From Roridomyces roridus (taxonomy: Eukaryota; Basidiomycota; Agaricomycetes; Agaricales; Mycenaceae): a stretch of DNA of 64,000 nt. The number at the start of each line of letters is the position of its first letter. The stretch's first letter is position 1. A program made the position numbers and the translations under genes. The notes beneath the pieces were generated by a model. That model was not told the DNA's origin, did not search any database, and worked only from the letters and a program-made list of their open reading frames with translations. Positions 34,721 through 46,110 of the stretch are shown piece after piece. The stretch covers positions 3,844,001 to 3,908,000 of the forward strand of contig JARKIF010000001.1 of NCBI GenBank assembly GCA_029378245.1. Reading direction: 5' to 3'.

Positions 34721-36237
34721 ATGGCAGCCCTCCCCAATCCCTTCTCCGACCCCGTCACGCTCAACGAAAAGCCTGCCGTCGACGCTATCACCGCAAACGC
34801 CAACGCCAACGCCCATGTGCAAGGCCCTCCCACCAAGCGCATGAAGTCCACCGCGCTGCCCCCTGCCGAACCGTACAAGGCCGTACCCAAACCTTGGACG
34901 ACAAAGCCCAATCCCCGCGCAAGGATATCCTACTACCTCACATGGACGCTCTTCATCGTTGGCATGGGCCTCGGCGGCCTCCAATCTGCACTCACTTATC
35001 GCGGCGTCCGGCTCGACAGGCAACCACTCTGCCTCGTTTTCGAGGACAACTTCAACTCGGGCGACGACGCTGCTGTCTTTGGCACAGCTTCGACCCCGGG
35101 ACGATGGCTACGCGAGGTGGATCTGTCGGGCTTTGGGAACGGCGAGTTTGAGATGACGACGGGGTCGAGCAACAACTCCTTCCTCCTCGACGACATGCTG
35201 TACCTCGTCCCGACGCTCACAAACGACGGGCAGCCTTTCGCCGACGGCACCACGTATAATGCCACCGACTGTACCTTTAACCTCACCGCGCCTGGCGGTG
35301 GGTACAACATCGGCGGCAAGAATGCTGATGGGACCGGCGACGGTGCACAGTTTGACTGGAGCGGGTGCGTCTTTATCTCTCCTCCATCTATCCCGCTCAT
35401 TTCTGTCAAAGATACTACACCGCCTGCAGTCGCACGACCAACGACACTGCGGGGACCATCATCAACCCCATCCAGAGCGCCCGCCTCAGTACCCTTGTGA
35501 GCGCGCGCAGCGGCAGCGAGAGCACCCTCTCACGGGGGTCCATACGATACGGCCGTGTCGAGTTCCGGGCCAAGATGCCACGAGGCGACTGGCTGTGGCC
35601 TGCGATCTGGATGCTCCCCGTCAACAACACCTATGGCCCATGGCCTGCGAGCGGGGAAATCGACATTGTCGAATCCCGCGGCAACGGCCTGCAGTACACC
35701 AACCGCGGGGCCAACTACGTCCAAGGCTCGCTCAACTGGGGTCCCAACGTCCTCCTCAACGGCGTCTCCAAGTCCTATTCGTGGTGGAGCGACCGCCGGA
35801 AGCTATTTAGCAGCGACTTTCACACGTACGCTCTAGAGTGGACGGACAAGTTCCTGCGCATCTCCGTCGACTCGCGGCTCCACACCCTCCTCGACATGCC
35901 CTTTGACAAGCCGTTCTACACGCGCGGCGAGTTCCCGCCGACCATCATCGACACCCACGGGCAAGCCGTCGCCGTACAGAACCCATGGCAGAACGGGACC
36001 AACGCGACGCCGTTTGATCAAGACTTTTATCTGATCATGAACGTCGCTGTCGGTGGGACGAATGGATGGTTTCCTGATGGGCAGGGCGACAAGCCGTGGG
36101 TGAATCATGCCGGGAACCCACCGGTGGATTTCGTATCAGGGATGGGGCAGTGGGGGCCGACGTGGCCGCAAGACTTTCGGGATAGGGCGATGGTAGTGGA
36201 TTATGTCAAGATGTGGAAGCATTGCGGGGATCCGTGA
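34721..36237 (+). CDS. GH16 glycoside hydrolase/transglycosylase, membrane anchored
   Basis: Two exons, 34721-35364 and 35412-36237, with a 47-base intron. The ATG at 34721 lies in a strong CCACCATGG context. A single hydrophobic segment near residues 70-92 (YYLTWTLFIVGMGLGGLQSAL) suggests a type II membrane protein. The catalytic signature is GEIDIVESRGNG with its two acidic residues, preceded by YGRVEFRAKMPRGDWLWPAIWML. The C-terminal part has FYLIMNVAVGGTNGWFPD and VVDYVKMWKH. GH16 enzymes of this layout, including the Kre6/Skn1 group, act on beta-glucan in wall assembly; the exact bond is not evident. Cell-wall partner of the divergent GT2. Confidence 0.9.
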
Positions 36238-36344
36238 TGGGAATGACTTGTCTTTCTTTCTTGCTTTGGGACTGTGCTGGGTATATTTACGCTAGACCAC
36301 ATTCATTCATGCTCTGTAGTATTGGAACGCTAATCGACCATTTT

Positions 36345-36458
36345 GTACCGCACTGGAAGCATTCTTCAAAACGATGCAAACAGTGAAAACCCAGCCTCCA
36401 GACCCTTTTGTCGGGTATTTCTCCCTTCGGGCGTCCACCTTCCTCGACGCGTGTTGCC
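36345..36458 (-). pseudogene. Lone last exon of an FL gene
   Basis: After a CAG acceptor ending at 36459 the frame reads QHASRKVDARREKYPTKG, matching HRASRKVDDGWEEYSTQE of FL3. Two similar flanks of about 45 bases (about 36300-36345 and 36480-36535, sharing ATTCATTCATG and TTTGAACGCTA-like blocks) surround it, so the FL4 3' end seems to have been duplicated in tandem. Confidence 0.5.
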
Positions 36459-36632
36459 CTGAAAACGGTAATCGACCGCATTCATTCATGATTTCTAGTA
36501 TTTGAACGCTACTAATCTACTATTTTGTAGATAGTGTCTGTGACTGTGCGGTGTGGACCTGCTCCGTGCGCGGTGAGCGGGGAGTCAATATGGGGTGGCT
36601 GGCATTGATACCTCGCGTCCGTCGGCTCGTCT

Positions 36633-38245
36633 TCAAATTGATTCAAAAACGGAAAATCCCGCTTCAATCTCGAACTCTTCTATCGAGCATTCCTCCCATC
36701 CGTCGTCCACTTTCGTCCAAGCCTTTCCGCCTGATAAACGGTGAGATATGAATGATGAAAAGAGCCAGAATTATTCACCGATGGAGCAGGCTTTGAGCGT
36801 GGGGCAAATGTCGGCCCACGATTGCAATGTTAGGATGTCGCCGTCTCCTGACAGGGTTGGGTCGGAGTACTCGAAAGCAATATATTTCGGGCTGCTGAAT
36901 CGTGGCAAGCACTCTTTGAAACAGTTCAAGATGTTCTGCGCCATTTTTGAGTTATCGCGTATAGAAAAGCACAAAGCTCACCCTCTGTGATAGGGCCGTC
37001 ATGCTGCGAACACAGATTTTGAGGCTCGACAGATGGGGAATATTCTCTGGGAGAACCGAGAGTGTCCTCGGAGCCACACTGTTAAACGAATATGAAAAGT
37101 CCAAGAAGACGACGTTAGGGAGACGAGCATCCAGAAGGGACTTCAACGTTCCCAGCATGCTGTCAATGTCCTCCAAAGCCAAAATCCATGGGATTCGAGC
37201 CTCCGCCAGGCAGCGGGAGGAGAGCATGGGGAGAAATTGGACGGTTCCGTCGTAGTGTTGAAGGTTCGGGAGCAGGGCACCGATGTGGGCTGGGTCATCG
37301 AATTCTCCGTACCTCCAGAGACGTAGACGAGTTATAGTTGGATGGCGGGCCAAAAAATCTCCGACAGTAGGGCACCGGCCCTTCGGCAGAGGAAGAGTTA
37401 TATGACAGGTCGAAAGGAGGGGAAAGGAGGCCCCGGGAAGCTCCACCAAAGATTGTCCGGAAATTTTCCGGAAATCGGCCTCGAAAAGCCACTCGATTTG
37501 GGCAGTTCAGGCCTCAAAAAGCCACTTTCGGACAAGGCTTGTCACGTGGGCCCAAAATTTTCGCCCGCGCCGCGCCGTGAGCATGTAAAATATGCATCTA
37601 CGATTTGGGCAGGGGGGTCTCAAAAAGCCACTTTCCGGACAAGGTTTCTGATTTTTGGGCCTCGAAAAGCCACTTTTCGGACAAGGAAATTGCGATTTTT
37701 CGCCCTCAAAAAGCCACTTTTCCGGACAATCCTTTGGTGGAGCTTCCCGGGGCCTGGGAAAGGTGAGGGACGCAAGACAGGTGAGGATGCTCGTCTCTCT
37801 TGTGATTGCGGTGCTCCGGTCAATCACAGAGAAGTGCTCCAGTTTCCTCATCAGGCTGGTCGATTCGATAAGAAGATCATAGAAAGAGGATTTGAAATCC
37901 AAGTCGGAGCTCCTACGAGTGGCCCCGGTAAGTATTTTCGACTTTCGGATGGGCTGCTCAGTACTCATTCGTGAATGCGAGGGATCTTGTAGCATTGGCT
38001 CGTTCGGGATGGGCGATGATAGCCCGAAAGAACCTCTTCAGCTCTTTGTAGCGGATCATATGGAGGACGACATTCCGATTGAGGATCGGCAAGGAAAGCT
38101 CGTTGAAGAATTTCGAGATGCGGCAGAGCGACGCCTTGTCAGCACTAGGTGCATATTCGACAATTTTCGCCAGCACCTCGGTGGGGAGCCGCTCTGTAAT
38201 AACCACACGGGAGTTGTGTGGGCGGCGAAATGCGTCGGAAGCCAT
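36633..38245 (-). pseudogene. FL4: F-box/LRR-like gene interrupted by a MITE
   Basis: Exons: 38245-37965, 37912-36982 (interrupted), 36935-36779, 36730-36633. F-box: ERLPTEVLAKIVEYAPSADKASLCRISKFFNEL. Exon 2 shows DLDFKSSFYDLLIESTSLMRKLEHFSVIDRS, then the insertion at 37428-37755, then PLLSTCHITLPL, HPTITRLRLWRYGEF, LQHYDGTVQFLPMLSS. Exon 3 has CFKECLPRFSSPKYIAF and WADICPTLKACSI; the last exon ends EEFEIEAGFSVFESI. Insertion plus target duplication is 336 bases, a multiple of three, but a stop at about 37507 inside it ends translation. Without it the gene would be open. Confidence 0.8.
37428..37755. mobile_element. hAT-like MITE
   Basis: 328 bp with inverted ends of about 37 bases starting AGGCCCCGGGAAGCTCCACC, differing by a single indel, and a perfect 8-bp target duplication GGGAAAGG (37420-37427 and 37756-37763). 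An 8-bp duplication is the hAT hallmark. Inside, a unit like CTCAAAAAGCCACTTTCGG followed by ACAAGG recurs four to five times. No coding capacity. Confidence 0.85.
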
Positions 38246-38520
38246 ATGGTGGTGGATCGAGCGTGGAGGAAGAAAGAGAGACTCGGATGACAGCGCACGT
38301 GATTTTCGCACTGCTCTTCCCGAACCTTGATGTGTGCTTGAACGAAGTTCAACGAACTTGGCTGGCTCCGAGTTTCGACCTCATTCTCAATTGCTTCCCT
38401 GCCAGCGCCGACGCTCTACTGCCATTCTACATCTTCCTCGTCCAGACTCTGCTCCGTTCCTGGTCCGTCGCAATCACGCTGCTTTCGACCCTTCAAGTTC
38501 GTGGCCGTCCAGGAATCAAT

Positions 38521-39040
38521 GAGTATCCCGACACCCGGGGTGCACACGGGTGCGGGTACGGGCGCGCAAACCGCTTACCTTGCGCACATAGCCGACCCGC
38601 AAATCTATGACCAACCTTATCTGGGCGCAATTGACTGACCCAACGGGTTTTTGATCTCTCAGCCATATAGCACTGTTGAACTTGAGGCAAACAACCAAAG
38701 AACTCAATAATCGACTGGACGGCGAAAAGAGGTGTGTACTGACCTTCAACACCATCAACCAATAACTGAGCGGTATATGGCTGGAATTAATCGCCGACGG
38801 TTCCGACAGCGATCTGATCACTGATTGAGGTCTGATCAACGCTCGGCAGAGGTGCCGGCAGTGTGGCATATTACCCGCGGGTTTACGGGTCAGGTTACGG
38901 GTACGCGGGTTGTGCGGGTTTCGCGGACCTTCAACCTGTATCTGTACCTGTACATGTACCCGTACCCGCCATAATACCCGCCATACCCCGGGCTCGCCAC
39001 CAACCCGCGGGTCAACCGTGTACCCGTGACGAACCAACCT
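38521..39040. repeat. GGGT-rich repeat block upstream of CE5
   Basis: Both ends are dense in GGGTACGGGT/ACCCGTACCC-type units (for example around 38530-38565 and 38875-39020) on opposite strands, with a unique middle. This suggests a TIR element with subterminal repeats, but exact ends and a target duplication were not found. It reaches within about 100 bases of the CE5 start. Confidence 0.5.
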
Positions 39041-39135
39041 TATCTTGGGGATAAAAGTCCTCCCAGTCGATGGAAATCGAATTGTTGAATTATTCCCCCC
39101 CTATTCGGATTCAACACACTCGTTTTTTACACACA

Positions 39136-41431
39136 ATGCTCACAATCAGCATCCTCCTCCTGGCTATTCCGCTCGCCGTTGTGCAAGCTGCTCCGACTGT
39201 GAATCTCGGGCTCGCGCAGTACCAAGGAGCGGTGGATGCTGCTACCAACATAACAAGCTTCTTGGGTATTCGATATGCTGCGCCGCCGCTTGGTGGGATA
39301 TTCGTCCATGGAGTGGGGGCGTTCTGACGGGATGTCTACCCAGGCGACTTACGTTTCAGAGCCCCAGCGCCGCCGTTGAACACGTCCGGTGTTCAGCTTG
39401 CCACTGTGCAGCCGAACCAATGTCTGCAGGTGAGCAAAATGTGTCAGTTTTTGCACATCTGAGTATTCGCCAGTCCGGATTTGGACAGTCCTCAACCAAC
39501 CCGCTCAAACCGCGTGCTGCTTCAGTCGTTCCTAGCGAAGACTGTCTGTTTCTCAAGTTCGTTTCTATGTGACCTTTCCAAGTCATGTCTTTATTCTGAC
39601 CGCACATTCCAGCGTCTACTATCCCAGCGACGCCGTGGGAACCCCGCCAAAGGGCCTTCCGACTCTCGTGTGGATTCACGGTGGAGGGTATGAATCTATT
39701 CTTTTTCAATCCAACCAAAATCAACCTGCGTAATTGACCAGGTATGCTCTCGGCGGTGCCAGCTCTTACAACGGCGAAGACATTATCGCGCAAAGTAATC
39801 GCGGTGTGGTTGTTGTCGTCATCCAATATCGTCTCGGTCTTTTTGGTGAGTGCGAATATTGATTTGAGATGGGGAATCTCAAGCGCAAGTTGTAGGGTTC
39901 CTGGCCGGTGCGGAGGTGAAAGAGAATGGGGCGCTGAATGCCGGTTTGTGTAAGTAATATCATACCCCCTGTGTTTCCTTTTTCCCGGGCTTGACGAGGT
40001 GTTCTTCTTCAGTGGATCAAGACTTTGCTTTGCGTTTCGTGAATCAACATGTACGTTCTCTGCCGATGATACCTTGGAAGATGACCGAGTCGTTGAAGAT
40101 CACGCAATTTGGAGGGGACCCAGAGAAAGTTACGATTTGGGGAGAATCCGCTGGTAGGTGACATTCGTCGTCGAGCGGACACTGTGCCAATCTCACATGG
40201 TCTCAGGTGCTGGCTCTGTCTTGCAGCACGTTCTCGCCAACGGAGGAAGGACTGTACCACAGCTGTTCCGGGGTGCGATTACCAGCTCGACGTTCCTGCC
40301 GCCTCAGTATGAGTTCGATGACCCAATCATCGAGGTATGCCGAGCTGTTCTCCCTGGCTTATTGTTGACCTTTTCTTGAGTTCTTGTTCAGTGAAGTCGT
40401 CTCTCAAGCAAAGTGAGAGAGACGCTTCTCCTACCACTCGAGCAATAGCTGATCCTTCAACAGCTGCTCCTCCGCCGCGAACGCGTTGACCTGCCTCCGT
40501 TCCGCAGACACCACTCTGCTGAGTACCGTCAATGCCAACATCAACTCTGCTGGCTTCTTTGGTACTTTCTCAACCGTGCCTGTCATTGACGGCGAGTTCA
40601 TCGTCCAAAGACCCACGCTGTCGTTGCTGGAAGGCTGCGTCAATGGGGTGCGCTCCCATTGCCTCGATCAATTGTCCACGGCGTTGATTTGTTTTCTAGC
40701 AAGCTCTTCTTTCTATTACAAATACCTTTGAGGGCACGATATTCGTGAACCAGACAACTGGCTTGACGGCGGCGGAATACTCTCTGGCGCTCTTCCCAAA
40801 GTTTACTCAGACTCAGGCGAATATTGTCAGCCAGCTGTACGCTGGCCTCGGCACTGATGTATTCCAAGTCAATGCGATTCAAAGCGAATGTGAGTATCCC
40901 ACCATAGGCTCTCGGCGGAGACGTTATCTGAGCCTAATACCAGCCATCTTCGTCTGTCCAACGTATTACATGCAACACGCGTTCTTCGGGAGGTCGTTCA
41001 AGGTCAGTTCAAAAATTGGTAGGAATACGAAACTCACAATGCCATAACATAGGGCGAGTTTGCCATTCCGCCAGGCCTGCACGGAAGCGACGTCGCGTAC
41101 TACTTCCCGAGCGCCGGCGGACTCCCACCGTTCAACAACACCCAATTCATCGACGCCTTTGCACAATCGTTCACCTCCTTCATCATCAACCATGACCCCA
41201 ACATCAAGGTGTCCAACACGATCACCCCGCAGTGGAATAAATTTGTGGCTGGAAATACGGAGATGTTGTTCAATCAGACTGCCGCGATGCCGCCGCAGCC
41301 TGATGTCCGTCCCATTAAGACCGACAATGCGCTTTTGCAGCGTTGCCAGTAAGTGCTTTCTTGTGCAAATTGAATGTCGACTTATGGCTTCTAGGTTCTG
41401 GCATAGTGTTGGGCATCTCACTGGGCAGTAG
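39136..41431 (+). CDS. CE5: secreted type B carboxylesterase, inverted copy
   Basis: Signal peptide MLTISILLLAIPLAVVQAAP from 39136. First exons 39136-39292, 39344-39429, 39474-39557, 39613-39687 keep frame. Motifs: TVQPNQCLQ, PSEDCLFL, LPTLVWIHGGGY, IIAQSNRGVVVVVIQYRLGLF, VTIWGESAG, FRGAITSSTFLPPQYEF, CSSAANALTCLRSAD, VPVIDGEFIVQRP, LTAAEYSLALFPKF, CPTYYMQHAFFGRSFK, IPPGLHGSDVAYYF (His), last exon FWHSVGHLTGQ. Apparently intact. It lies between FL4 and FL5 and, relative to them, has the same orientation as CE1 has to FL2/FL3. It lacks the TATA/GTGCAC promoter of the other copies; a GATAAAAG box at about 39049 may serve. Confidence 0.87.
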
Positions 41432-41914
41432 TAGTATTTATTTGTAAATATATTGTGCACAGACGAAAAAGGATTATTCTTGTGCGAATTGAATGTCCAG
41501 ACTTTGACGATTTTTAGGTTCTGGTTGAATAGTGCTGGGATCTTCATTTTATATTCGTCAAGGGCGCCAAAATATGGACAAAAAGGGGGTGAGCGTGCCT
41601 TCAAAATTTGAAGGGAGTGCTTACTCGTTCGTAAACAGTTGGAAGCTTCAAGCTCCGACTCCGAGGAAGAGAGATGCCAGCTAGTGCGTACACACAAGTA
41701 CAAACTCAATACGCTTCCGAAACAGAAGTCCGCGCGCTTACCAAGAATGGCCACACAACGCCCGTGCCAGTCGACTGAAATGATTCTCGTTTCCGTGAAA
41801 AATTAAACTGTAAAATAATAGGTCATACAGCTACAGCGCTTCGGCAGAGTACGCAATGAGGAGGACGGAGATGGGCCAAGTGCCCCAGAACCCTGCATTG
41901 AAAGAGTACCGTTG
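41432..41914. other. CE5-FL5 spacer with orphan FL 5' block
   Basis: No gene. Bases about 41655-41740 (read on the minus strand) match the FL 5' block, including GCGTATTGAGTTTGTACTTG, but the next minus-strand sequence is the CE5 3' end rather than an FL gene. Confidence 0.5.
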
Positions 41915-43217
41915 TTAGATTCGAAACGGATCAAACCCAGAAAATCCAGCTTCTGCCTCGAACTCCTCTTCCCGGTACTCCTCCCATACGCCATCGACTT
42001 TTCTCCATGCGCGTCGCCCTGAAAATATTAATGGTCAGACTCACAGTGGGAGGGAGGGCCAGGGTTATTTACCGATGGAACAGGCTTTGAGAGTCGGAAC
42101 GGATTCTGCCCACGGCCACGATTGCCATGGAATGAGCTCCGGGCTGGTGTTTTTCAAAGCGATATATTTGAGACGACTGAATCGTGGTAGGCACTCTGTC
42201 AGCCCATTCAAGGTTTCCTCAGGCTGGTGGGATGCTTTGAAAAAGCTGAACCGATACAAGAGATAATGGGCTTACCGGTGGGCGATCCTCGCATCTTGTT
42301 GTGGATATTTGTAGACTCGTTACATGGGGAATCTTTTCTGCGAGGAGCGAGAGTATTTCCGGGACATCCTTTTGTGGAGAGAAAAAGTGGTCAAAGAATA
42401 GAACGATTGGAAGATGGGAGTCCAGGGTGACCCTCAATGCTTCCAGGATGGCACCAAAATCTGCATAGGCAGCCCACGGAAGCCTAACCTTCGCTAAGCG
42501 GCGCGAGGAGACCATGGGAAGGAACTGGATGGTTCCGTCGTAGTGTTGAAGGTCAGGGAGCAGAGCCCTGGTGTAAACCGGGTTCTCGAATTCTCCGTAG
42601 CTCCAGAGACGCAGACGTGTTACTGTTGTATGGCGGGCCAGAAAGTGTCCTACAGCCGAATCTTGGCAACCGCCGCGCTTGGCCGTAATATCGATACCAC
42701 AGGTCAAAAGGCAGGGGAATTCAAGAGACGCGAGACAGGTCAGGATGCTGATCTTTCTAGTGGCCGTGTTGGAGCTCTCATCAAGCACAGAGAAGTGCTC
42801 CAATTTCCTCATTAGCCTCGTCGACTCGATGAGGAGATCGTAGAAAGAGGCATTGTAATGAAAGTCGGAATACCTGTAGTTGGGTAGGATAACTTTCGGA
42901 GCTCGAACGAAATGCCTATGTACTCACTCGTTCGTGAATGTGAGGGATCTTGTAGCATCGGCTCGCTCGGGATTGGCAATCATCGCCCGGAAGAATGCCT
43001 CGAGCTCTCGAGGACGCATCATATGGAGGACTACTTTTCGATTGAGGATCGGCAGCGAAAGCTCGTGGAAGAATTTCGAGATGCGGCAGAGCGATGCCTT
43101 GCCAGCACTGCTGGGTGTGTGCTCGACGATCTCTACCAGCACCTCGTTGGGGAGCCGCTCGCCGATGGACACATGGGATTTGTGTGGGTTTGGGAGCTGT
43201 GAGGCATCGGAAGCCAT
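41915..43217 (-). CDS. FL5: F-box protein with LRR-like C-terminal region
   Basis: Four exons, all in frame: 43217-42928, 42873-42276, 42223-42073, 42018-41915. F-box: ERLPNEVLVEIVEHTPSSAGKASLCRISKFFHEL. Body: NASFYDLLIESTRLMRKLEHFSVLDES, HFLARHTTVTRLRLWSYGEF, LQHYDGTIQFLPMVSS, LNGLTECLPRFSRLKYIAL, VPTLKACSI. Last exon: VWEEYREEEFEAEAGFSGFDPF. Likely an SCF adaptor. Located beside FB3 in the same direction, mirroring FB2-FL2. Confidence 0.8.
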
Positions 43218-43458
43218 ATCCTGGGGGATCGAGTGTGGAGAAAGAAAGAGAGAAAAATGACAGCAAGCGCACACACAAGTACAAATTCAGTACGCTCGTC
43301 ACCAAAACGGGAAGTTTTCGAAGACCGGGTTCATCACACGACTTGCACACGACTCCCGAGTGAGTTGGCATACATACAACTCAAATCTCAAATCTACACG
43401 CAGGAGAGGTGGATATTCCACAGGTACAGATTGAGGGCTTGAGACAAGCTTGAGACCT

Positions 43459-45809
43459 TTACGCCTTCTTCCGTCCCCTAGCAGTCTTCAGCTGAACCCG
43501 CGGAGGCCACGCCTTCCCATCGCGGCTTGTCAGCTTGATATTTTTCTTTAACAAATACTCCACAAACGGCACAACGTTGCTCCTCCGGATGTCTCGTCTA
43601 CGACATGATAAGACTTGAACGGATGGAAATAAAAGAACACACTCGTTGGTGGGCCAATCCAGCGTTTTGATCTGAATTTCTCGGAGAGCTGGCAACATTT
43701 CCTGTTTGAAGTCGTCCTCGTCCATGTTTCTATCGCCGTGGCGGTGATTAGGAAGGGAGCATCGGATGGAAGTCTCACTTGGGCAGGTTCGAGGCGACTA
43801 TCTTGGTTAGCGAATTGTGCGGATTACTGGGATCGAACTGGGCCAAATTCCAATCCTAATGAAATTATGAAATCATTCGTTGGTCCTTTCTGACGAAGAG
43901 CGCACCCCGGTGAGTTCAATGTCAACCAGGTTGGGGCACATATCCAGGGCCGGAAAGTCGTTGATCTGGTCCATCATGAGATGCAGCAATTTTGCGCCAT
44001 GAACCTCCACGAGTGAAGAAGCGGCTTTGGAGCGGTATTTAAACCGAAGACTGCGGAGGGACTCCAATCTGTCGGGCGGAGTTAGCCTCAATCGCGATGA
44101 TATTCAGCTATCACACACCGCATGTCCTCGAAAACGGCCAGAATAACACTGCTATAAGAGTCGACTTCGATTTCCAGGTTGTGTAGCGACTTTAACGCAT
44201 GCGAAGGCGAGGCCATTCTTCCTGCCTTGATATCCAACTCCGCAATGTCCAGAGTACGGAGCGCGGAGAAGGGCTCAAACATGGACGCCGATATAGACGT
44301 GAGTCGTTGCAAAGACGGAGCAGCAGTCTTTGTCAACAGCTCAAAGGCTTCTGACGAAACATGTTGGCGCGGGCACTGGGGCACGGGACTGAAGACCTCC
44401 AAATTACACGCCGACCGGAAGGCCGTCAGGACCGCATCACGTATGTCTTGTCCAGGAATTGAAGTCGTAGTTGTTTGGACAGTCACCTCCGACGTGGTGA
44501 AAATGCGACGAATGAAGGATCCCAGAGTCGGTTCCTTATCTAGTCGCTCTCTGAATTTGGCAGCATTGCGCGGCGTGAGCTCGACAGATTCGTAAAGATG
44601 GGGCAGAGCGAGACGCTAATGGACAAGATCAATCACCACCAAAGATTAACAGCCATGGCTCCGACGTACGTGGAAGTCCTTCGAGACGCACAATATCGGA
44701 ACTGGGGATGGGCGAGACGCGCTTGGCCGCCGAGAGAAAGAGGGGGACCGAGCCTCCTCCGCGTACATGGCGAAAAAGAGCATGCGCTGCCACACGGTCT
44801 CTCGAGCCTGCTCTGACGCTGATGCCATGGGAGTAAACCGGGGGTCCCACGAGGGTGTGATGTCAGGCTCGCTCGACACCACAGGCTCCTGGTAGCTGCT
44901 AAAAAAACATGTCAAGACGGTTGACCGCACCGAAAAAACAATGCCTCACTCCCGGACAGTGTACTTGGCCAGCTTTCTGAGCCGCGGGTCCTCCTTGATG
45001 AGCGAAATCGAAGGACTGGTGATAATGGTGATGGGTTGCTCAAATTGCAACACCCGAAGCGACGGAATGTCGTAGAGAGTGCGTATGAATGCTGGAATGA
45101 AAGAAAATTCCGAGTAGAGGATGACTGTATGCACATGGGATGCGGCAAGTGCTTGGCTGAGTTTCGTTGCTCTCGGCAGATACGGTGCCATGTCAACGAT
45201 GTCAGATGAGTAGGGGTAATAGCATATTCGCTGAAGAATTGTGAGCAAGAATGCAAGGCGAAAAAGGAAATAATCACAAGATTAGTCCACAAAGGGATAC
45301 ACTCCCTGACTGCCTTCCTCAGGGCATCCTCGTCTTTATTTTTGCGAGGGCGAGACTCGCGAGATTCGCAGTTGTCGACCAAAATGAGGCGATGGGGGTT
45401 GATTAGAGGGAGACCCTGGCAAAGCCCGTTCGTATACGTTCGTGTGGTCGGACGGCCAAATTGAGAATGAGAGGAAAAGGTCCGTGACGTTGGGGGAGCA
45501 CTTGAGAATTGCATGCATCGGCGGCCCGTACCCTCCCTCGACCCTGAGCTTCTTGATGAATCGACCAAGCTCGGGAGTATCTTTGAGAGCAAGAGCGAGA
45601 GCCGCCGCCTGTGCAGTGGAGCGGAGAACGACGACATTGTAGAGTAAAGGGGTGGCGACACGAAGCCAATCTTTACACACGACCAGGTATGCGGAGGGCG
45701 ATAGAGTGTAAGTGGAGAATGGGGAGACAGGCGAAGTATCCGAAAAGAGTTCTTCGGGCACTTTGAGACCGGGAGTGATGATTTTGGAGATGATTTCGTC
45801 GGGGAGCAT
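43459..45809 (-). pseudogene. FB3: double F-box gene with a frameshift
   Basis: Same exon layout as FB2. Module 1: LPDEIISKIITPGLKV, VCKDWLRVATPLLYNVVVL, LGRFIKKLRVEGGYG. Module 2: ETVWQRMLFFAMYAEE, ILCVSKDFH, LRTLDIAELD. End: TSRDGKAWPPRVQLKTARGRKKA. In exon 1 a 10-base tandem duplication near 45429-45438 (ACGAACGTAT then ACGAAC on the minus strand), absent in FB1 and FB2, shifts the frame after FSIWPSDHTN. The original frame resumes as GLCQGLPLINPHRL. No nearby acceptor would remove it. Downstream exons look open, so the loss is recent. Confidence 0.75.
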
Positions 45810-46110
45810 GACGGTTCGGGACAAGATGACTCGGCCCGAGTCGGATCACATGATGGCGACTGCCTTTGTCCTCCACCAATGACGACCATCCTGCTACGAC
45901 GCGCGTCTTTGAGCACTTGCCTCTGTGCTGCGTAGGAGCGGGCCATGCGCCCAGACGAATCTGGGCCCGCCCCGCGGAAGCAATCGATCAATGTCTCACT
46001 TTCTTCCGCTCCTTAAATTTTCGCGGCGCCAGCTCTCCCAACCCAACGCTTCTCTTTCCACAACCACAACCTCTTACAGCCTTCAACACTCCAATATTCG
46101 ACTTTTTGAC
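45810..46110. promoter_or_regulatory. Shared divergent promoter, K3/FB3
   Basis: A 301-base gap with the same blocks as the other two pairs, in inverted orientation: GCAATCGATCAATGTCTCAC, CTTCCGCTCCTTAAATTTTC. Confidence 0.6.

Noticed and set aside
40966..41754. 262-codon minus-strand frame opposite CE5
   Set aside because: Antisense to CE5 exons, with no domain.
44912..45991. 359-codon minus-strand open frame over FB3
   Set aside because: A mixture of frames; only its middle shows the FB frame displaced by the 10-bp duplication, so it supports the frameshift and is not a separate gene.
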